A DNA stretch of 64,000 nt from Piezodorus guildinii (GCA_023052935.1 CM041292.1:102615906-102679905); one strand, 5' to 3'. Shown: positions 11,156-24,389, counted from the first letter of the stretch. Made by a program: numbers and translations. Notes: a model not told the origin generated them from the letters alone.

Positions 11156-12429
11156 TTTTGAATTCACAAGGGCTTTAAACTCAATAAACGATTATGATAT
11201 GTGAACCGTGACGGATTAACAATTTCAAAATGAAACTGATCACGTCTTGATAGAGATGTCGCTGAGCACTGCAGTAAACGTATGGTAGTAGAATATGGTT
11301 CGAAACACGAAACTGCAGCCAAGCGTTTTATAAGTAAATGATAAAAAGACTGCTTAACTTGCGAAAACTCCGACCTTAAGAAAGATCAAAGACTGCTTAA
11401 ATAAAAAAATGTCAAAGAGATTAAGGACTCTTTGAAGTTTTAAAAAGCCAGTTATCCCTGTTCCATGGAATAATACTACATTAAATCATCAAAATGCTCC
11501 TACCAGATAGAATGTTATATTCAATTTTATAGACTTAGTTATATTCAAAATGCAAAAGTAAAATAAATAATTATTGATGATTTTCCTCTTTTTACATTAT
11601 ATCAAGCTGAACCTTTGAGAGGACAGGGAGAGAGGAAGTTAGTATGAAACAGCTAATTTAGTTCCTAAGAATTACAGCTGCAATCATGGTTGCTAGCTTC
11701 ACCATTTGAATGCCTTAATATTGTAATACGGTGTTAAGAAAACTCTGGAATAATCTACATATTCATTACTTGACGAGCACTGGGAAATTTATATTTATAT
11801 AAGTTGCTAAGTCGAGATATATTTAGTTCTTTACTTCAAGAATAGGCAACCGGTTTGAAAAAAAATCTGTAACATCCAACAATCATTAAAAATGGAACAT
11901 TTTAAGAAGTCAACTTATTTATAGCAACATTGGGCGCTGTCTCCCTCATGCCTGCCCATGCCATGTTTCCTTGGATTGTAGCACATTTGCTGATTGTGAT
12001 TTTTTTTACAGGTGTAAATAAAATGTTAAGTGAAAAAAAAAACTTATTTATGAATAGTGGTATTTTTAATACCTTTCTTAATTTGTATTTGAAGATTTAA
12101 AACATCCACCTATTTTAACTGAATTTTTATAGTAATAAATAAATATATATTTCAAAATAAACCGTTGAAAACAAACATTGATCAAATTAACTACTTTTAT
12201 TATAAGAAACTGCTATTTTTACAAGAATTATTATTTTGATGAATTCTTATGTTGCGGTGAACTAATGAACTTAAGGGATGAATAACGTTTATTGTTAGCA
12301 ATTATCGTTTTATGATAGAGAAGTTGGTTGAGGCGTACGGTCACCTATACAACCAATAATATAATATAACCCTAATATAGTTACTTGTAAATAATAAACC
12401 ATTGTGTAATAGTTTGCAATGTTTTCTTT
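11156..12429. other. unassigned AT-rich interval
   Basis: Nothing recognisable on either strand. Confidence 0.35.
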
Positions 12430-13000
12430 ACTTTCACGTTTTAGGGTCCCCTGAGTCGAAATAACCGAGTCCCGCAAAAAGGTCTGTGTGTCCGTGTGTT
12501 TGTGTGCGTGTGTGTGTGTGTGTGTGTCTGTGTGTATGTATGTGGTAAATCTAGCCGGAAACCTTTAATTTTGTACATTCCAAAAGATTGACCTATCATC
12601 TTAATGACATTAATGAAGGACGGTTAAATATAAAGTTGGACGAATGTGATGATCAACTAAGGGATAATAGAGTAAAACTATTAGTTTATGTAATTTTTGA
12701 TAAAATTAACAATAATATAGAAGTATAATATACCGTTGGAAACGGAAAGATTTTAGAAAAAAAGATTATCTTGTACCAAAGTTGTAATAGGTAAGTGACG
12801 AATAGGAATGAACTTATTACTGAATAAAATTAATATAGTTATATTATTTGATCTAAATCATAAGTTTTCAACGAAAATGAATACCCTTTTATTAAAATTA
12901 ACTTAAAACATTTTTCAAGTGAAGTATATTTAATAGTTTTTTAATTGATTTTAACAGTTGAAGTAATTGCAAGTCGTGTGTTGCCAGCGCTAGATTTTTC
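12430..13000 (+). mobile_element. family A (Helentron/HINE-like) repeat
   Basis: It runs from the subterminal ACTTTCAC through TTTTAGGGTCCCCTGAGTC and CGAGTCCCGCAAAAAGG to a GT microsatellite, and ends near AAGTCGTGTGTTGCC. The terminal hairpin and about 65 bp beside it, present in other copies, are deleted. No ORF. Confidence 0.65.
12484..12545. repeat. (GT)n microsatellite inside family A
   Basis: Interrupted GT repeat at the same internal place as shorter GT runs in the copies at 38720, 61275 (as AC) and 63880. Confidence 0.85.
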
Positions 13001-13180
13001 ATTCGTTCAATATTGTGATGATTTATACTATAAAAATATTGAATTACTAAATAGATGTATTTAATGGTCACGGAAAAGCACTATTTAGCCAATATAGTTT
13101 GTCAGTAACAAATATCCCTCATCCAACATCTATTTAGATTAGGTGGCACAACTACTGGAGAGTTAACACATTACTAATAT

Positions 13181-13362
13181 TCTAGTAAGATTTTTTAATG
13201 AGAGTAAAAAATCCTTAGTTATGCCGTCCTTTGGAGGGGACGTAAAAAAAGATCCCTATCCTAATAAAATCTGGATAGGCAAAATTTAGGACTCCCTTTG
13301 TAGCATCGTCCAATTAACCACAGCAGCATAAAGTGACGTTAAATGAACAAACAACAGCAACA
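13181..13362 (+). repeat. family S SINE, lacking the head
   Basis: The body begins at AGTAAGATTTTTTAATGAGA and continues through GGACTCCC to GTGACGTTAAATGAACAAAC. The tRNA-like head and one internal segment are missing. Confidence 0.65.
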
Positions 13363-13800
13363 TTACTAATATTGAAGTATATATTGGTATCACATTGTAA
13401 AGCTGAATCAAATTAATTTATAATGGGATTTATTTTAATCCTTAAATTATATATTTAACTGGACATTATTCTGTTATTTTTTTAAATATTCTAAATGCAT
13501 TGAGACTATCCATTTTTCGTCTAATATTAAACAGCTTTCTATCCGCTCTATTTGGAAACCAGTTCTTTCTACAATAAACAACACACCACTCCCACTATCT
13601 TTTCTAGGATTGACTCTCATATCTTAAGGCTTTTAGTCCATTTTTGAAAACGTTAAGAGGGATAAGGCAAAGATTCAATAATCCATGCCTAGAAAAATAG
13701 AAATATAGCTTTAAAGCTTAAATGTTAGAAATAATTTACGCTGATATATTTTTTTACAGCTATTGTGATATTTTTTAATTGCATAAACTCAAGTATATAA
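13363..13800. other. unassigned interval
   Basis: No gene or repeat was recognised. Confidence 0.35.
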
Positions 13801-14172
13801 AACCAGTTTATACTTGACATGGCTCACTGATGCCCTGATGATGGCTCACATGTTTTTGCCGAAACTTCGGCAAAATTATATTATTTTTCCCACGACTGAA
13901 TCCTGGATTATTTATACCTATGCTAATTTCGGCAGTCCTCAATAAAATTAGTGTGGAAATATAGAAAAAGAACTAGTTTAATAAGACTCATGTTAGTAGG
14001 AAAACATTAAAATAAAATTATTTTATGCTTACTGTCATTGATCTTATGTTTCTGTCTCAAGTTATTGATTGGACTGCCAGATAATTTTCTAGCCATCAAT
14101 TTAGAAAAAAAAAAAAATTATTAAAGAATTTTTTTTTCTATGACCGCACCCGCAACTAACTCCCTATAATTA
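13801..14172 (+). mobile_element. family P (Penelope-like) repeat
   Basis: It contains the hammerhead-like motif at 13831-13872 and ends with TGACCGCACCCGCAACTAAC, the family P tail. The middle is diverged. Confidence 0.5.
13831..13872 (+). ncRNA. hammerhead-ribozyme-like motif
   Basis: Order: stem I TGCC, core CTGATGA (exact), extra T, stem II GGC/GCC, GAAAC, TTC, stem I GGCA. Stem I pairs perfectly, yet differs in sequence from the copies at 7699 and 61827. Confidence 0.55.
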
Positions 14173-15209
14173 ATATTATGACGTTGTGTAGATAGGTATG
14201 GAGTGTGACCTTGAAATTTTATTGCTTTATTTAAAGGTCATTAATTTTATGTTGCAATGCTGTGTCGTAGGATCCGGTTTCTATCGATCTAGAATAAATC
14301 AGTTATTATTATGCTATATTATTTTTAAGTCCTTGAATCCATATAAAATGAACAGATAATTGAAATAAAAATCTATATGATACAATTTTGTAAAAAAAAT
14401 CTGGAATTTCTTTTATTTTCAAGAGTCGAAGTACTTTTGGCATTTGGCGTTTTATTGAGAAAAAAAAAATAGTAATGAAACAATAAAGATATCTATTTGA
14501 AAATTTATCAGTTTATATCCTTATGCATCACATGAGATAGATAATTGCTGCATGCTTATTAACGATTTATTTATTTATTTTTTTTATAACGCTATTTGTA
14601 TGTAATTTTCCATTGCGGCCTTGGTTAATATTTCTTATGAGTATCAGTTTCATTTCTTTTTTGTTTATGCATATCATTACTGCATGGTACGTTCACTTAT
14701 AAAATATTCTAATACAAGGTTAGAAGGGTGTATGTCGTTTTATATTAAGACATCGAAGGTCAAATTGGAAAAAAAAAATGGAGTAAAAAATACAATCCTT
14801 AAGGAAAGCTTTTCAAATGAAAAAAATAGTTACGTAATAAGAAAAAAAAGTGTAATTATAAGGAATGTTCCTTTAATGCATAATAATAAGAACCACCTCC
14901 CATATTTGTTCATGTCTATAATATTTATGTAAATAATTTTGAATTATATAATTATTATAACGGGTTTCACTTATCCCTTGTCACATTCTGTGTTAACGCA
15001 AACAGTTCAGTAAATACGAATCTCCAAAGATTTATGTCCATGATAGAATTATAATTAAATAATGAATATACAGCTATTAATTCTTGTTAACCACTTATAA
15101 GTACTCTTCCGTGATTTAAATTACATGAAAATATCCATTTTGGTAAAAAGGTTGTACTAAATTTTATTTATAAAATTGTTGTAACAAAAGTAAGTAGTAA
15201 ATAAAAGTT
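14173..15209. other. unassigned AT-rich interval
   Basis: A 103-codon ORF at 14621-14932 (+) has AT-driven composition and no known domain. Nothing else was recognised. Confidence 0.35.
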
Positions 15210-16180
15210 TTTTAAAATTTATTTGTAGTAATTTACAACTGTATTAAAGAATACAATAAGTAAATATGTAGAATGAAAATAAAAAGTCATGAAAATGTAT
15301 TGAGAAAGAACTACCCAGTTGTAGCACTTCAATAACTATTTTAAGGCAGTAGGTTCCGAGGCCACCTTCTTTTCAGTCGCTTTGGAGGGTTATCAGGGAT
15401 ATCTAAGGAAGATAAATTACGGACAAGTGGGTTGTATGGGCAGGGAGTTTAGAATGAAAAGAGGAGTGTCTTCATGGGCTATGTCCTCCAACAAATGGGA
15501 TGTTTAGGTCATTATGGAAGAGTTGATTTGTGACAAAATAAGGGGCATTCAGGATTTTGGTTTGTATGGACTGGATGCGGGAGGAATTAGATGGTTTCGT
15601 AGAGCCCCAAAGCTCGATTCCATATGACCAAATAGGTCTGATAATAGTGATGTAGACGAGTCTTTTGTAATATACTGGAAGTTTTGAACGTTTGTCTAGT
15701 AAGTGTTGTAGTAATCGTTATCTTCGAGCAGTTTCTTGTCGTTTCAGTCTTGTGTGAGGATTCTAAGTAAGGCGCTTGTCAAGATGGAGACCTAGGTATC
15801 GGATTTGTTCTACATGAGTAAGGGTAATATTATTAAACAGGATACCATTCTTCAATGGCTGTGATGTGGGACTGAAGGGTTTGGGATGCAGTAGTTGGAT
15901 CATTATGGACGGATAAGACACAAGTGTCATCAGCATAAGCATTGAGGACAGTGCGAGGATGGAGTGGAATGTCAACTGTATAAAGGGAGTAGAGGGTAGG
16001 ACCTAAGATACTACCTTGAGGCACTCCAGCAGGTAGGGAAAATATGGATGAGTAGGAAAAGTTATGGTTCATCTTAAAGGTTATCCAGTAAGGTAGGAAC
16101 GCATTAATAGGAAATATGTAGGGGTGAGGAATTGACGGAGTTTTTAAAGCAATCCCTGGTGTGAGACTCGATCAAATGCT
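15210..16180 (-). mobile_element. 5'-truncated Jockey-type retrotransposon
   Basis: The minus-strand translation gives AFDRV at the truncated 5' end, then AGVPQGSILGPTLYSLYTVD, AYADDTCVLSV and VEQIRYLGLHLDKRLT in shifting frames, then the RRLKR region and a 3' UTR ending ACAGTTGTAAATTAC. It therefore keeps the RT motifs from the AFD block to the thumb, but it has frameshifts and no endonuclease or ORF1. Near-matching flanks (TAAATAAAAGTT at about 15198-15209, TAAATAAAGTT at 16181-16191) look like an aged target-site duplication. Confidence 0.8.
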
Positions 16181-17077
16181 TAAATAAAGTTAAAATTAAT
16201 AATCGCTCTCAAAAACGAAAATATAGATACAACTAAACAAGGAGAGGACCTTATAGGAAAAAGTCACCGAAGATGATATTTGACAAGCTCTCGACACAAT
16301 GCGGAGATTTTGAAAGTTATCAAGCCGATCTAGACTTGAATTTTCATCTATCAGACGCAATAATTTTTATGAGACCATCAGTGAGTGAAAACTGAGTAAT
16401 AACTTTTGTCATTGTTAGAGCTTATCACGTTTTTTTTAAAGTATGTTTTTTATAAGATACTCGTTAAGAAGGAATTGAATAATTATGTATTTGTATCATT
16501 TCATGTCATTTGGAAACAACAAATAAATAAAACTATAAAATATACATCCTTAAACCTTACTATCACTTATCATATTTCTATATTTTTAAAAAAAATTTGT
16601 TTACTCTGGAGAACGTTTAAAAATAAAAGGAATATGATCCTCAGTGAATATGCCGTCTTTCTTATTTAGTAACTCATAGTTAAAATCTTATAAATTATTA
16701 CAAAACTTTTATATTAAAAAAAAATTATGAGTAGATCAAATTTATAAATGTTGCTCTGTTCACAACAATGTAGTAAAGTAACTTGTCTTTTTAATTATGA
16801 TAATTATGGATTCTAACATCTGATTAGATGTACAAAAGAATTTGGTTTTAATCATAGATGGAAGAATATATAGTTTTTAAATAATCAAAGGCCTACAGAA
16901 AGATGAACCTGTCAATTCATAATCATGAAAATAACAATTATTATTATAATGAAATTTGTTTTTTTTGAAAAATTGGTATTTCTTAATTCGCAAGGTGGAA
17001 AGACGGATTCTTTTAGATATTTCTATTCGAAAACTGGAACCTGAGATGTTATTGGTCGCCTTAAACGAAATTTCATT
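16181..17077. other. unassigned interval
   Basis: No gene or repeat was recognised. Confidence 0.35.
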
Positions 17078-17488
17078 CAATGAAAAACAGGTAAATATAT
17101 AAATTGAATAAATTCGATACCAAACTAAAGGAGAAAACCGAAAAAATATTTTTTTAATGCAATTTATCGTTTTTGAACATGAGAGCAGTAATATACATGT
17201 ATGATATACCGCTGGAAAGCTAAAGATTTCAGAAAAAATATTATCTCATACACAAGCTTTTAAAAGTTAATAGAGTAGTGACGAAATGAACATAATACTA
17301 ACTGATTATTTTAGATAATAATATAATAGATTTTTTAATAAAACACATGTTTCTATATAAATTAAATTTAATTTTTCCTTAATAGTTACACGTATTTTTA
17401 TCTCTAACTGTTTTTGAAAATTCTTTCATTGATTTTAAAAATGGAGGTAAGTGAAAGTCGTGTGTTGCCCCGCACCAGATTTTTTTTA
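17078..17488 (+). mobile_element. family A repeat, half without hairpin end
   Basis: It aligns with the reverse complement of 59539-59950 and ends AAGTGAAAGTCGTGTGTTGC CCCGCACCAG, the end typical of the family. The hairpin-bearing half is absent. Confidence 0.6.
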
Positions 17489-18889
17489 AATAGCTTAATT
17501 TTTATCTAACAAGAAGATGATTGAACTTTAGATGCTGATGGATATGTAAACTGGGGTGCTAACGCTCTAACACAGGTCGTGACTTAACAGATAATTCCGA
17601 GCTTAGCTAACCAGAAATTCTATGGGAGTTTACTGAGGAAACAGATAGGGCAGACATAGTCAATTTAACAAGGACGGCGTTTTGTAAATTATCAAAAAAG
17701 GAAAACCTGTACTGGAACAAAACGTAGGAGACAATCATCATGTCATTTCAAACGTTGGCTTCTTAATTTGTTCCAATAACAATGATTGCGGGTTGCCATG
17801 GAAACATTTTAATTTTTTTTTTTTTTTAGAAAAAAAGAAAAGCTTGGAATCGAAACACAAAAGAAACGATCAATCAATGTATCTCCAAGTTATCAACTTA
17901 TATAAATAAGTTATTTGAAGGTTAAATCAGTTATTATTTATTAAATATATGAGTGATAATTAGAATAAACGAAAACACAGATCAAACATTCTACGGCTTG
18001 AATAAATAATGAAAACATGTTTACAATAACATTAAAGAGCAAACAAATAACTAAACATTGAACATCAAGGCAAACTTTTATTTTAGATTAAATAATATAA
18101 AAATAGAACATTATTATCTATAACATTCACGGTTTTCGTCACTCTTCATTACATTCGACGTCTGTGTTTCTTGGATGATATTTTTTCTACAAACTTCTCC
18201 ATCCCAATGGTACATTATTCTAACTATTATACTGAAAAAAAAGAAAGAAAAATTGATCTGGAGAGATATATTTTCTATTTCTCTCCTTAGTTCATTAAAT
18301 TCTTTATTAGTTTGTGTATATATATATTTACTACAATGATTACTTAATTCAATACAATAATTAATCATGTAATCAAAAGTATTTTAAAATTGTTATCAAT
18401 GATCTTTGGTAAAAAACCAAAACAAAAAAACATTCTCCTTTAGCTTTATAGCTACTTGGTCTGTTTTTAATTGTTATTTAATTAATTAATTTTAAATACA
18501 TTAAATGAAATCCATATTTATATTTTTTACAGGATGCACATTCGTGATGAGACTTATAAAATATTCCTTTAGTGTCAATAATACTTGGAATAATAAATTT
18601 AAAAACAAGCAATTTTAAGTAGAATTATTTACAGTATTGTGATATTCATGATTTTCCAAATTATTTATGAGTTAATGGAAACTAAATTAACTTTAATACA
18701 TAAAAATTTATTTATAAAAAGTTCTAATAGTAATAAACATAATAGGATAGGAACCGTTAAACATAACAAATAAATAAACTAGACCAATTTTCGATTTTTG
18801 ATCAATTTTGTTTCTAATTTCAAATTTTAGTTACGATCAACTCATAATCCAAAGTAATAAACTTTCAATTGGTCAAACTGAAGTTTTTT
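17489..18889. other. unassigned AT-rich interval
   Basis: No gene was recognised. The minus-strand ORF at 18114-18368 has no known domain. Confidence 0.35.
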
Positions 18890-18913
18890 AAACATTAACG
18901 ACACCATATTAAT

Positions 18914-18947
18914 TGCACCATTGCGAAGCACGGGAGAGTCGCTAGTT
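18914..18947 (+). mobile_element. possible Helitron 3' terminus
   Basis: TTGCACCATTGCGAAGCACGG followed by GAGAGTCGCTAG and T resembles a rolling-circle element end: a degraded GTGC-GAA-GCAC hairpin about 9 nt before CTAG, with T next. The 5' TC end was not located. Confidence 0.35.
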
Positions 18948-19040
18948 AAAATTAAACGTTTTAATATGAAACAAGATTTGTAAAACAGAAATTGACAGAA
19001 ATATTAATATATTCCTATTCATCTCTACTTTTTTTTTTGT

Positions 19041-19280
19041 TTGTTTTTATTTTATCAGTCTTTCCTTTTAAGCGGTGTGAAATCTCTATCGGGCGAAACA
19101 TTTAGAGGTAGAGAAGGATCGTTATTGGCTGAAACGAATTCGAACTTGAATGGGCCTTTGATTGGCCGAGAGCGACATTCAATGTCCGTTTATTACTCGC
19201 CTTCAATGGGGTCGCTCATCCGATTTATCGCTAAAACTTCTTTCGCCCTCGATATGATTGAGTCCTTTCTCGTGTTTTGA
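19041..19280 (+). other. GC-richer block with a 79-codon ORF, unidentified
   Basis: An open frame lies in a block whose base composition is clearly less AT-rich than its surroundings. The translation (KSLSGETFRGREGSLLAETN) matches no family I recognise. A TA microsatellite follows directly. It could be a repeat fragment or an exon. Confidence 0.3.
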
Positions 19281-19284
19281 TAAC

Positions 19285-19285
<1 letters not shown>

Positions 19286-19353
<68 letters not shown>
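19286..19353. repeat. (TA)n microsatellite
   Basis: About 33 uninterrupted TA units. Confidence 0.95.
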
Positions 19354-19773
19354 CATATACATACATACATTCATTTAATCAATTATTTTATGCGATTCGG
19401 ACCAAAAATACTAGCAATACTAAACTCGGAACGTATAATAATAAATTAAATTCTTATTCGACAAACTTGTGATCACCTGTACCCAGAATGATTGAATTAA
19501 TAAAATATTAAATTAAGCCAAATGGAGGTTCATCCAGTATATTGATTTAAATACAAATATGGAAGTTATACTAAATATTAAATAATAGAAGTAGCTATTT
19601 ACCTCAATAAAACAAATAATTTACTGTATTTTATATATTTTTTTATAGAAGTTTTGCTTGTACAATGAGATTTGCTATCTGCTTATGCGATTAGCAAATA
19701 TAGTAACAAATGATATGCAAGGGCAAAACTGCATAAGATACCAAAATTAAAAAAGAAAACAAATAACTATCAT
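19354..19773. other. unassigned AT-rich interval
   Basis: Nothing recognisable. Confidence 0.35.
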
Positions 19774-20335
19774 TATATCAGGTCTCTTGGCCAGCGCCTC
19801 GATAGTCTTCTAGCGTCAGCGGGTTTGAATTTAGGGTCAGTCTCACGTGAAATTTATTATAGCGATCAGTGGCAGTTGCAATGATGAATGGAATGTCTAG
19901 GTCAGTATGATGTGCCTCGTTAGATACGATTTACCTAAGTAATTTTGATTGAAATTATTGGATAATTTTTATGTTTGCTTTTTTTGCAGTTTCCCACAAC
20001 TCGATGCCATAAGTCCAAATAGGTTTTATCAGTACTTTATAAATAGTTAATTTGTTTGTCAATGATAATTTAAAACTTTTGTCTAGTAATCTCGAAAGAA
20101 TTCCATATTGTTGATGCAGTTCTTTTCTTTTCCGTTTGAGGTGGTATGCTCCTGTCAGTCGTTTGTCAAGATAAAGGCCTAAATAACGCACTTTGTCAGA
20201 AACTGGTATTGGAATATTATTGAAAAAGACCTGAGGGCAAGAGGTTTTGAGAAAAGTGACGAACAAGCTCTTTGATTTATTAATTTTGATATTCCATTTT
20301 TAGCCCAGCAAGCTCTGTAATCCAGATTGCCTAAG
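19774..20335 (-). pseudogene. Jockey-type ORF2 C-terminus, divergent lineage
   Basis: The minus-strand frame reads KWNIKINKSKS, then VRYLGLYLDKRLT, a thumb-like LLDKSFKLSLTNKLTIYK, KPIWTYGIELWETAKK, a damaged stretch, and LSRRWPRDLI with a TAA stop at 19774-19776. It corresponds to the part of ORF2 after YADD. It is 5' truncated and belongs to a lineage distinct from the full-length element here. Confidence 0.75.
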
Positions 20336-20472
20336 AAGCACTAGAGGCATCATATAAATAAATAAATAGCCTGTAGTATATTCATGGTAATTTAAATTAA
20401 TGATATTATTATATTTGTTTTGTTATAAGGAAATATTTTTCCTGATATCAAAAATAAATGGTTTGGTTATAC

Positions 20473-20722
20473 ATTAAAGCTACTTTAAGCTACTGTGGTT
20501 AATCGGAAAATTCTACAGTGGAAGTCCTAAATTTTGCTCTCCAGGATTGATTAAGATATGGATATTTAACCTGACATTGCACAAGCTCACGTTCCCTGCG
20601 AGGGATGGCATTACTAAAACTATTTTATTTCCATTTTAAAAAGCCTAGGGCCATATTCCGGGTTCGAATTTGCAATCTTGAGCAATGAAGGCTCTTATGC
20701 TGGTCACTACACTGCCCCTCGA
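20473..20722 (-). repeat. family S SINE
   Basis: Inverted copy with the head GGCAGTGTAGTGACCAGCAT and the B-box-like GGTTCGAATTTGC on the minus strand, in reversed order of the body seen elsewhere. 3' end diverged. Confidence 0.65.
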
Positions 20723-21691
20723 AAAGGACTTACTGAGTTTTTAATAAATTTTTATGCTGCATAATACTCCCTATTTCTGAGCGTGCATAAAATCTGCATA
20801 CCCGTCGATCTACAGGTCCGGTAAGAGAGACCACCACCAAAGAGTAATAAACGAGGATTCCTAGATGTAAGTTTGCAGTAAGTACCCACCCACGTTATTT
20901 TACTGTATATTATATCAGCTGCGACCTTCCTAGCCGACATGAAACAAGAATATGTAGGCAGGAACTCACGAGTTGGCACCCCCACAAGCCCAGTTGTTGC
21001 TTCATAGTCCGCGGTTGCTTCATGCGTTTGAATGCATTCGATATAAAATTATTCCATCGTCAAAATCCTCACTGCGCAGTTCAAATGTCAAAAAATATCC
21101 CTTATCGAATTTGTTTAAAAATAAAAGTTTAATGATTTTACAGAACAAACAGACGTTATGCATCCATAATACAACACCAACCGGCCAACAGGTATACATT
21201 TTCAGGCGTGTATTTTTTTTAAATATACACTATTTTGTTGATTTAATAGAATCTCAGAAAGCACTGACTGATGATTGGGTTGACCATTGACCTGTCCAAG
21301 TGCCATTCCGCTCCTGTGCAATTTGAATGTGGCTTTATTAATGTATATAAAATTACTTTTTGACCGATTTTGTGTATATCACTTCATGATCTAAAAGTTC
21401 ATTGTAATAAAAGGTGCACTTCTCAAGAAAATATTGTGTTGTCATAACATTTCTATATTTTATCATCAGTAGAAATGAGAAACATAAATTGGTCAATAAA
21501 TCAAAATTGTTTGAGCTTATTATTTTAAATTGAAACATAGATATAAATTTGTTTCATACAGCTTTGGGTGATTTCATATGTCATTGTCAAAGTTTTGTCA
21601 TTACTGCCAATTATTATGGAATGACATTATGTACAATGTCTACAGATGAGTTCAAAAAAGTAGACATAATTTATAACAGTTAGTTTATAGA
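20723..21691. other. unassigned interval
   Basis: A GC-richer block at about 20755-21010 is unidentified; the rest is AT-rich. No gene was recognised. Confidence 0.35.
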
Positions 21692-21967
21692 TTTGTTTAT
21701 TTATTTAACGTCCCTTTATACTGCTGTGGCTAAACAGACGATGTTACAGTGGGAGTTCTAAATTTTGCCTATCCAGATTTAATTAGGATATAGATGGTTA
21801 ACGAGTAACGCACATGCGCGGTACAAAACCTTTTAACGTCCCCACCGAAGAACGGCATAACGAAGGATTTTTTACTCCCATTAAAAAATCCTAGGGCTAC
21901 CTGCAAATTTGAACCCGGGGCCTTGGGCATAGGAGGTTATGCTAACCACCATGCTACAGGTAATGCC
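21692..21967 (-). repeat. family S SINE, full length
   Basis: Best-preserved copy. On the minus strand it starts TGTAGCATGGTGGTTAGCAT (A-box-like), has CGGGTTCAAATTTG (B-box-like) about 40 nt on, then the body, and ends ACGTTAAATAAATAAAC. The internal pol III promoter structure marks it as tRNA-derived. Confidence 0.75.
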
Positions 21968-23987
21968 CTTTATGGATTTAAAACACCTTTTCATTTATTT
22001 TAACAACTTACGTACGATTTGGTATGTTATATTTTTTCTAGAATAATATATCTGTACGATACTCAACGGTGGCAACACTGACTCCTCATAACCTCCCTTA
22101 TTACAACATTGCGAATAACATCTGTTTATAAGTTTATGGGCTTATAACAACTTTCTATTAACGTGAACGACTTCTTTTGTTGCATATTAACTTTTCCAAA
22201 GTCTGCGCTTTCTCATAGTAAATTATACGTCTATAATCCCACTCACATTTCTTCAATAAAATTTTGACGACTTCATTACAGAGAATTTAATTTTCCCTTA
22301 TAAATAAAAACGTTATTGCAATTTATTTTACTTGGAAACCTTCGGGAAATAATACCTAAATCATAGTGAAAACGTTATCAAAATCCGTTGCATGTTTTAA
22401 AAGAAGTTCGCTGAAACCAAGAATCGCTAAATTATTTTAAATATATAGAAGAGAAGATTGACCTCGCAACTAAGCGAAAATTAGGTTAGGATGTCGCTTT
22501 TAAAGTCTTTGGTCATTACGTCTCCTCTTCAAGAGGGTGAGGTAAACTTTATTTGTCATGAAAAAAAAAATAAGAAAACAAGGAGCCTTATCTTCTTTTA
22601 AACTTGTGACGAAGAGTGTAAAGGATGGAGAGTGGATCGCATGAAGTAAAAGTGATTACAAAGCTTTCAGAAATAAATTGACTGTCAACATCCAGGAGGA
22701 GTTTGAAGTTTATTGAACCTTGAAGTTCTATAGGAGATTAAACAGCTTTTGTTGCACGGTAAAGAAACCGTTTTGTTTACAATTAAACATTGTAGTTGCT
22801 ATTAATTTAACGTTTAATCTTTTTTATATCTAAAAGAAATAATCTTAAATTAACGAATGAGTATTTCTTAACCCTTAGAACTAAAGGCAATTATACATTA
22901 TTCATTCAAGATTCAAGATTTTATTCCTTGTGAAACATGTTGATATTTAAGAAGCTTTCCAGGAGTAGTGGTCGTTGGGATGTAGAACCGTTGAAGTTCC
23001 TCTTAAATACCTTTGAAGAACTCGCTGTTGGATGATATGTAGGTATTAACATATATACTTGCTCGAAGGTGAGACGTTGGCTTCAACGACTTGCACAGAT
23101 ATATGTTTAACGGGAAAATTAACATATAAAACAGATCGGCAAGACGTTGGTATACTACTTTTTAATATATTTTCCAATATACTACTAAGATTCGCAATCA
23201 TCGTCATAAATATGCAGGGCAAGAACAAAAATGATATAATCCAACTCCACTAAGATTTTCTCATCTATTTACTCCGTTCTTTATGAACTGAATGCATTCA
23301 TTTCAGAATAAAGGTGGAGAAACAAATCCACCAGGTTGTCTTACAACGCAAAATACCAATCTAAATTTAATTTTTACCGCTTTAGTAACAATTTAAAAGT
23401 TTTTTGCATCTTTTTAATAGCGGATAATATTTATTTAAAGTGCTGCATATATTATCACACTTTATTCGCTTATTTACTTTAACAGATCAGTAAAATGCGA
23501 ATACGATAATGAAATTCAGATACATTGGATCTTGGAGGATCTCTGGGTCTATCTATAAGCTAGTTATTGAAACCTCATAACATATTTTAAAATTTTGTAT
23601 ACAATAATTACTACAATTAAAAAAAAACAACTCAAATAAATTAGTTAAATTGATTACCGAAAAGAAGAAGGTCTCATCTTGAATGGAGCTTGCATTCAAT
23701 CAGATTAGCACTTACAATCACAACAATCTTTAGCGGCAGCTATATGCTGCGTATATGGGTGGGCTATGTGCCAAGGGACAAGTGTGAAATATATTCCAAA
23801 AACATGACGAACTTCTAATTCTGTCACGTCCGTAGTTCTAATGAATATTCAATGCAGGGTGTATAGGATGAATATCTAAGGCTCAATAACAAGGATCCTG
23901 CGTATCGTCATTGGAAATAGATTGAACGTATTTTTATTTTATTTTAATATTTTTAATAATATTTTTGTTTTTTGTCACAGCCAAACA

Positions 23988-23990
<3 letters not shown>
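21968..23990. other. unassigned AT-rich interval
   Basis: No gene or known repeat was recognised. The plus ORF at 23059 and the minus ORF at 23046 overlap and have no known domain. Confidence 0.35.

Positions 23991-24049
<59 letters not shown>
23991..24049. repeat. (TA)n microsatellite
   Basis: About 29 TA units directly abutting the A-rich 3' end of the next SINE, from which it may have grown. Confidence 0.95.
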
Positions 24050-24052
<3 letters not shown>

Positions 24053-24055
24053 TTT

Positions 24056-24342
24056 TCCCCATTTATTTAACGTAACTTCATGCTACTGTGGCTTATCGGA
24101 CGATGCTACAGTGGGAGTCCTAAATTTTGCCTATCCAGGTTTAATTAGGAGAGGGATCTTTAACGAGTACCTGGCATCGCACAGGCTCAGGACCACCTTT
24201 TTTCGTCTCCTCCAAAGGACGACATAACTAAGGATTTTTCACGCCGATTAAAACATCCTAGGACCACCTGCGAGTTTGAACCTTTGGCATAGAAGGCTAT
24301 GCTATATATAGGTTATGCTAACCACCATGCTTCAGGTGATCT
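24056..24342 (-). repeat. family S SINE, full length
   Basis: Inverted full copy with head, body and ACGTTAAATAAAT tail. A short duplication (GGCTATGCTATATATAGG) disturbs the head. Confidence 0.7.
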
Positions 24343-24389
24343 CTAATTTTCACTATAAATTCCTGTTATATTTATATATAACATAATTC

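Noticed and set aside
11295..11330. Another CGAAAC site as a ribozyme
   Set aside because: No CTGANGA core or pairing stem is found near it.
23922..24227. 101-codon ORF with a Tyr-Ile repeat
   Set aside because: It reads through a TA microsatellite into an inverted SINE.
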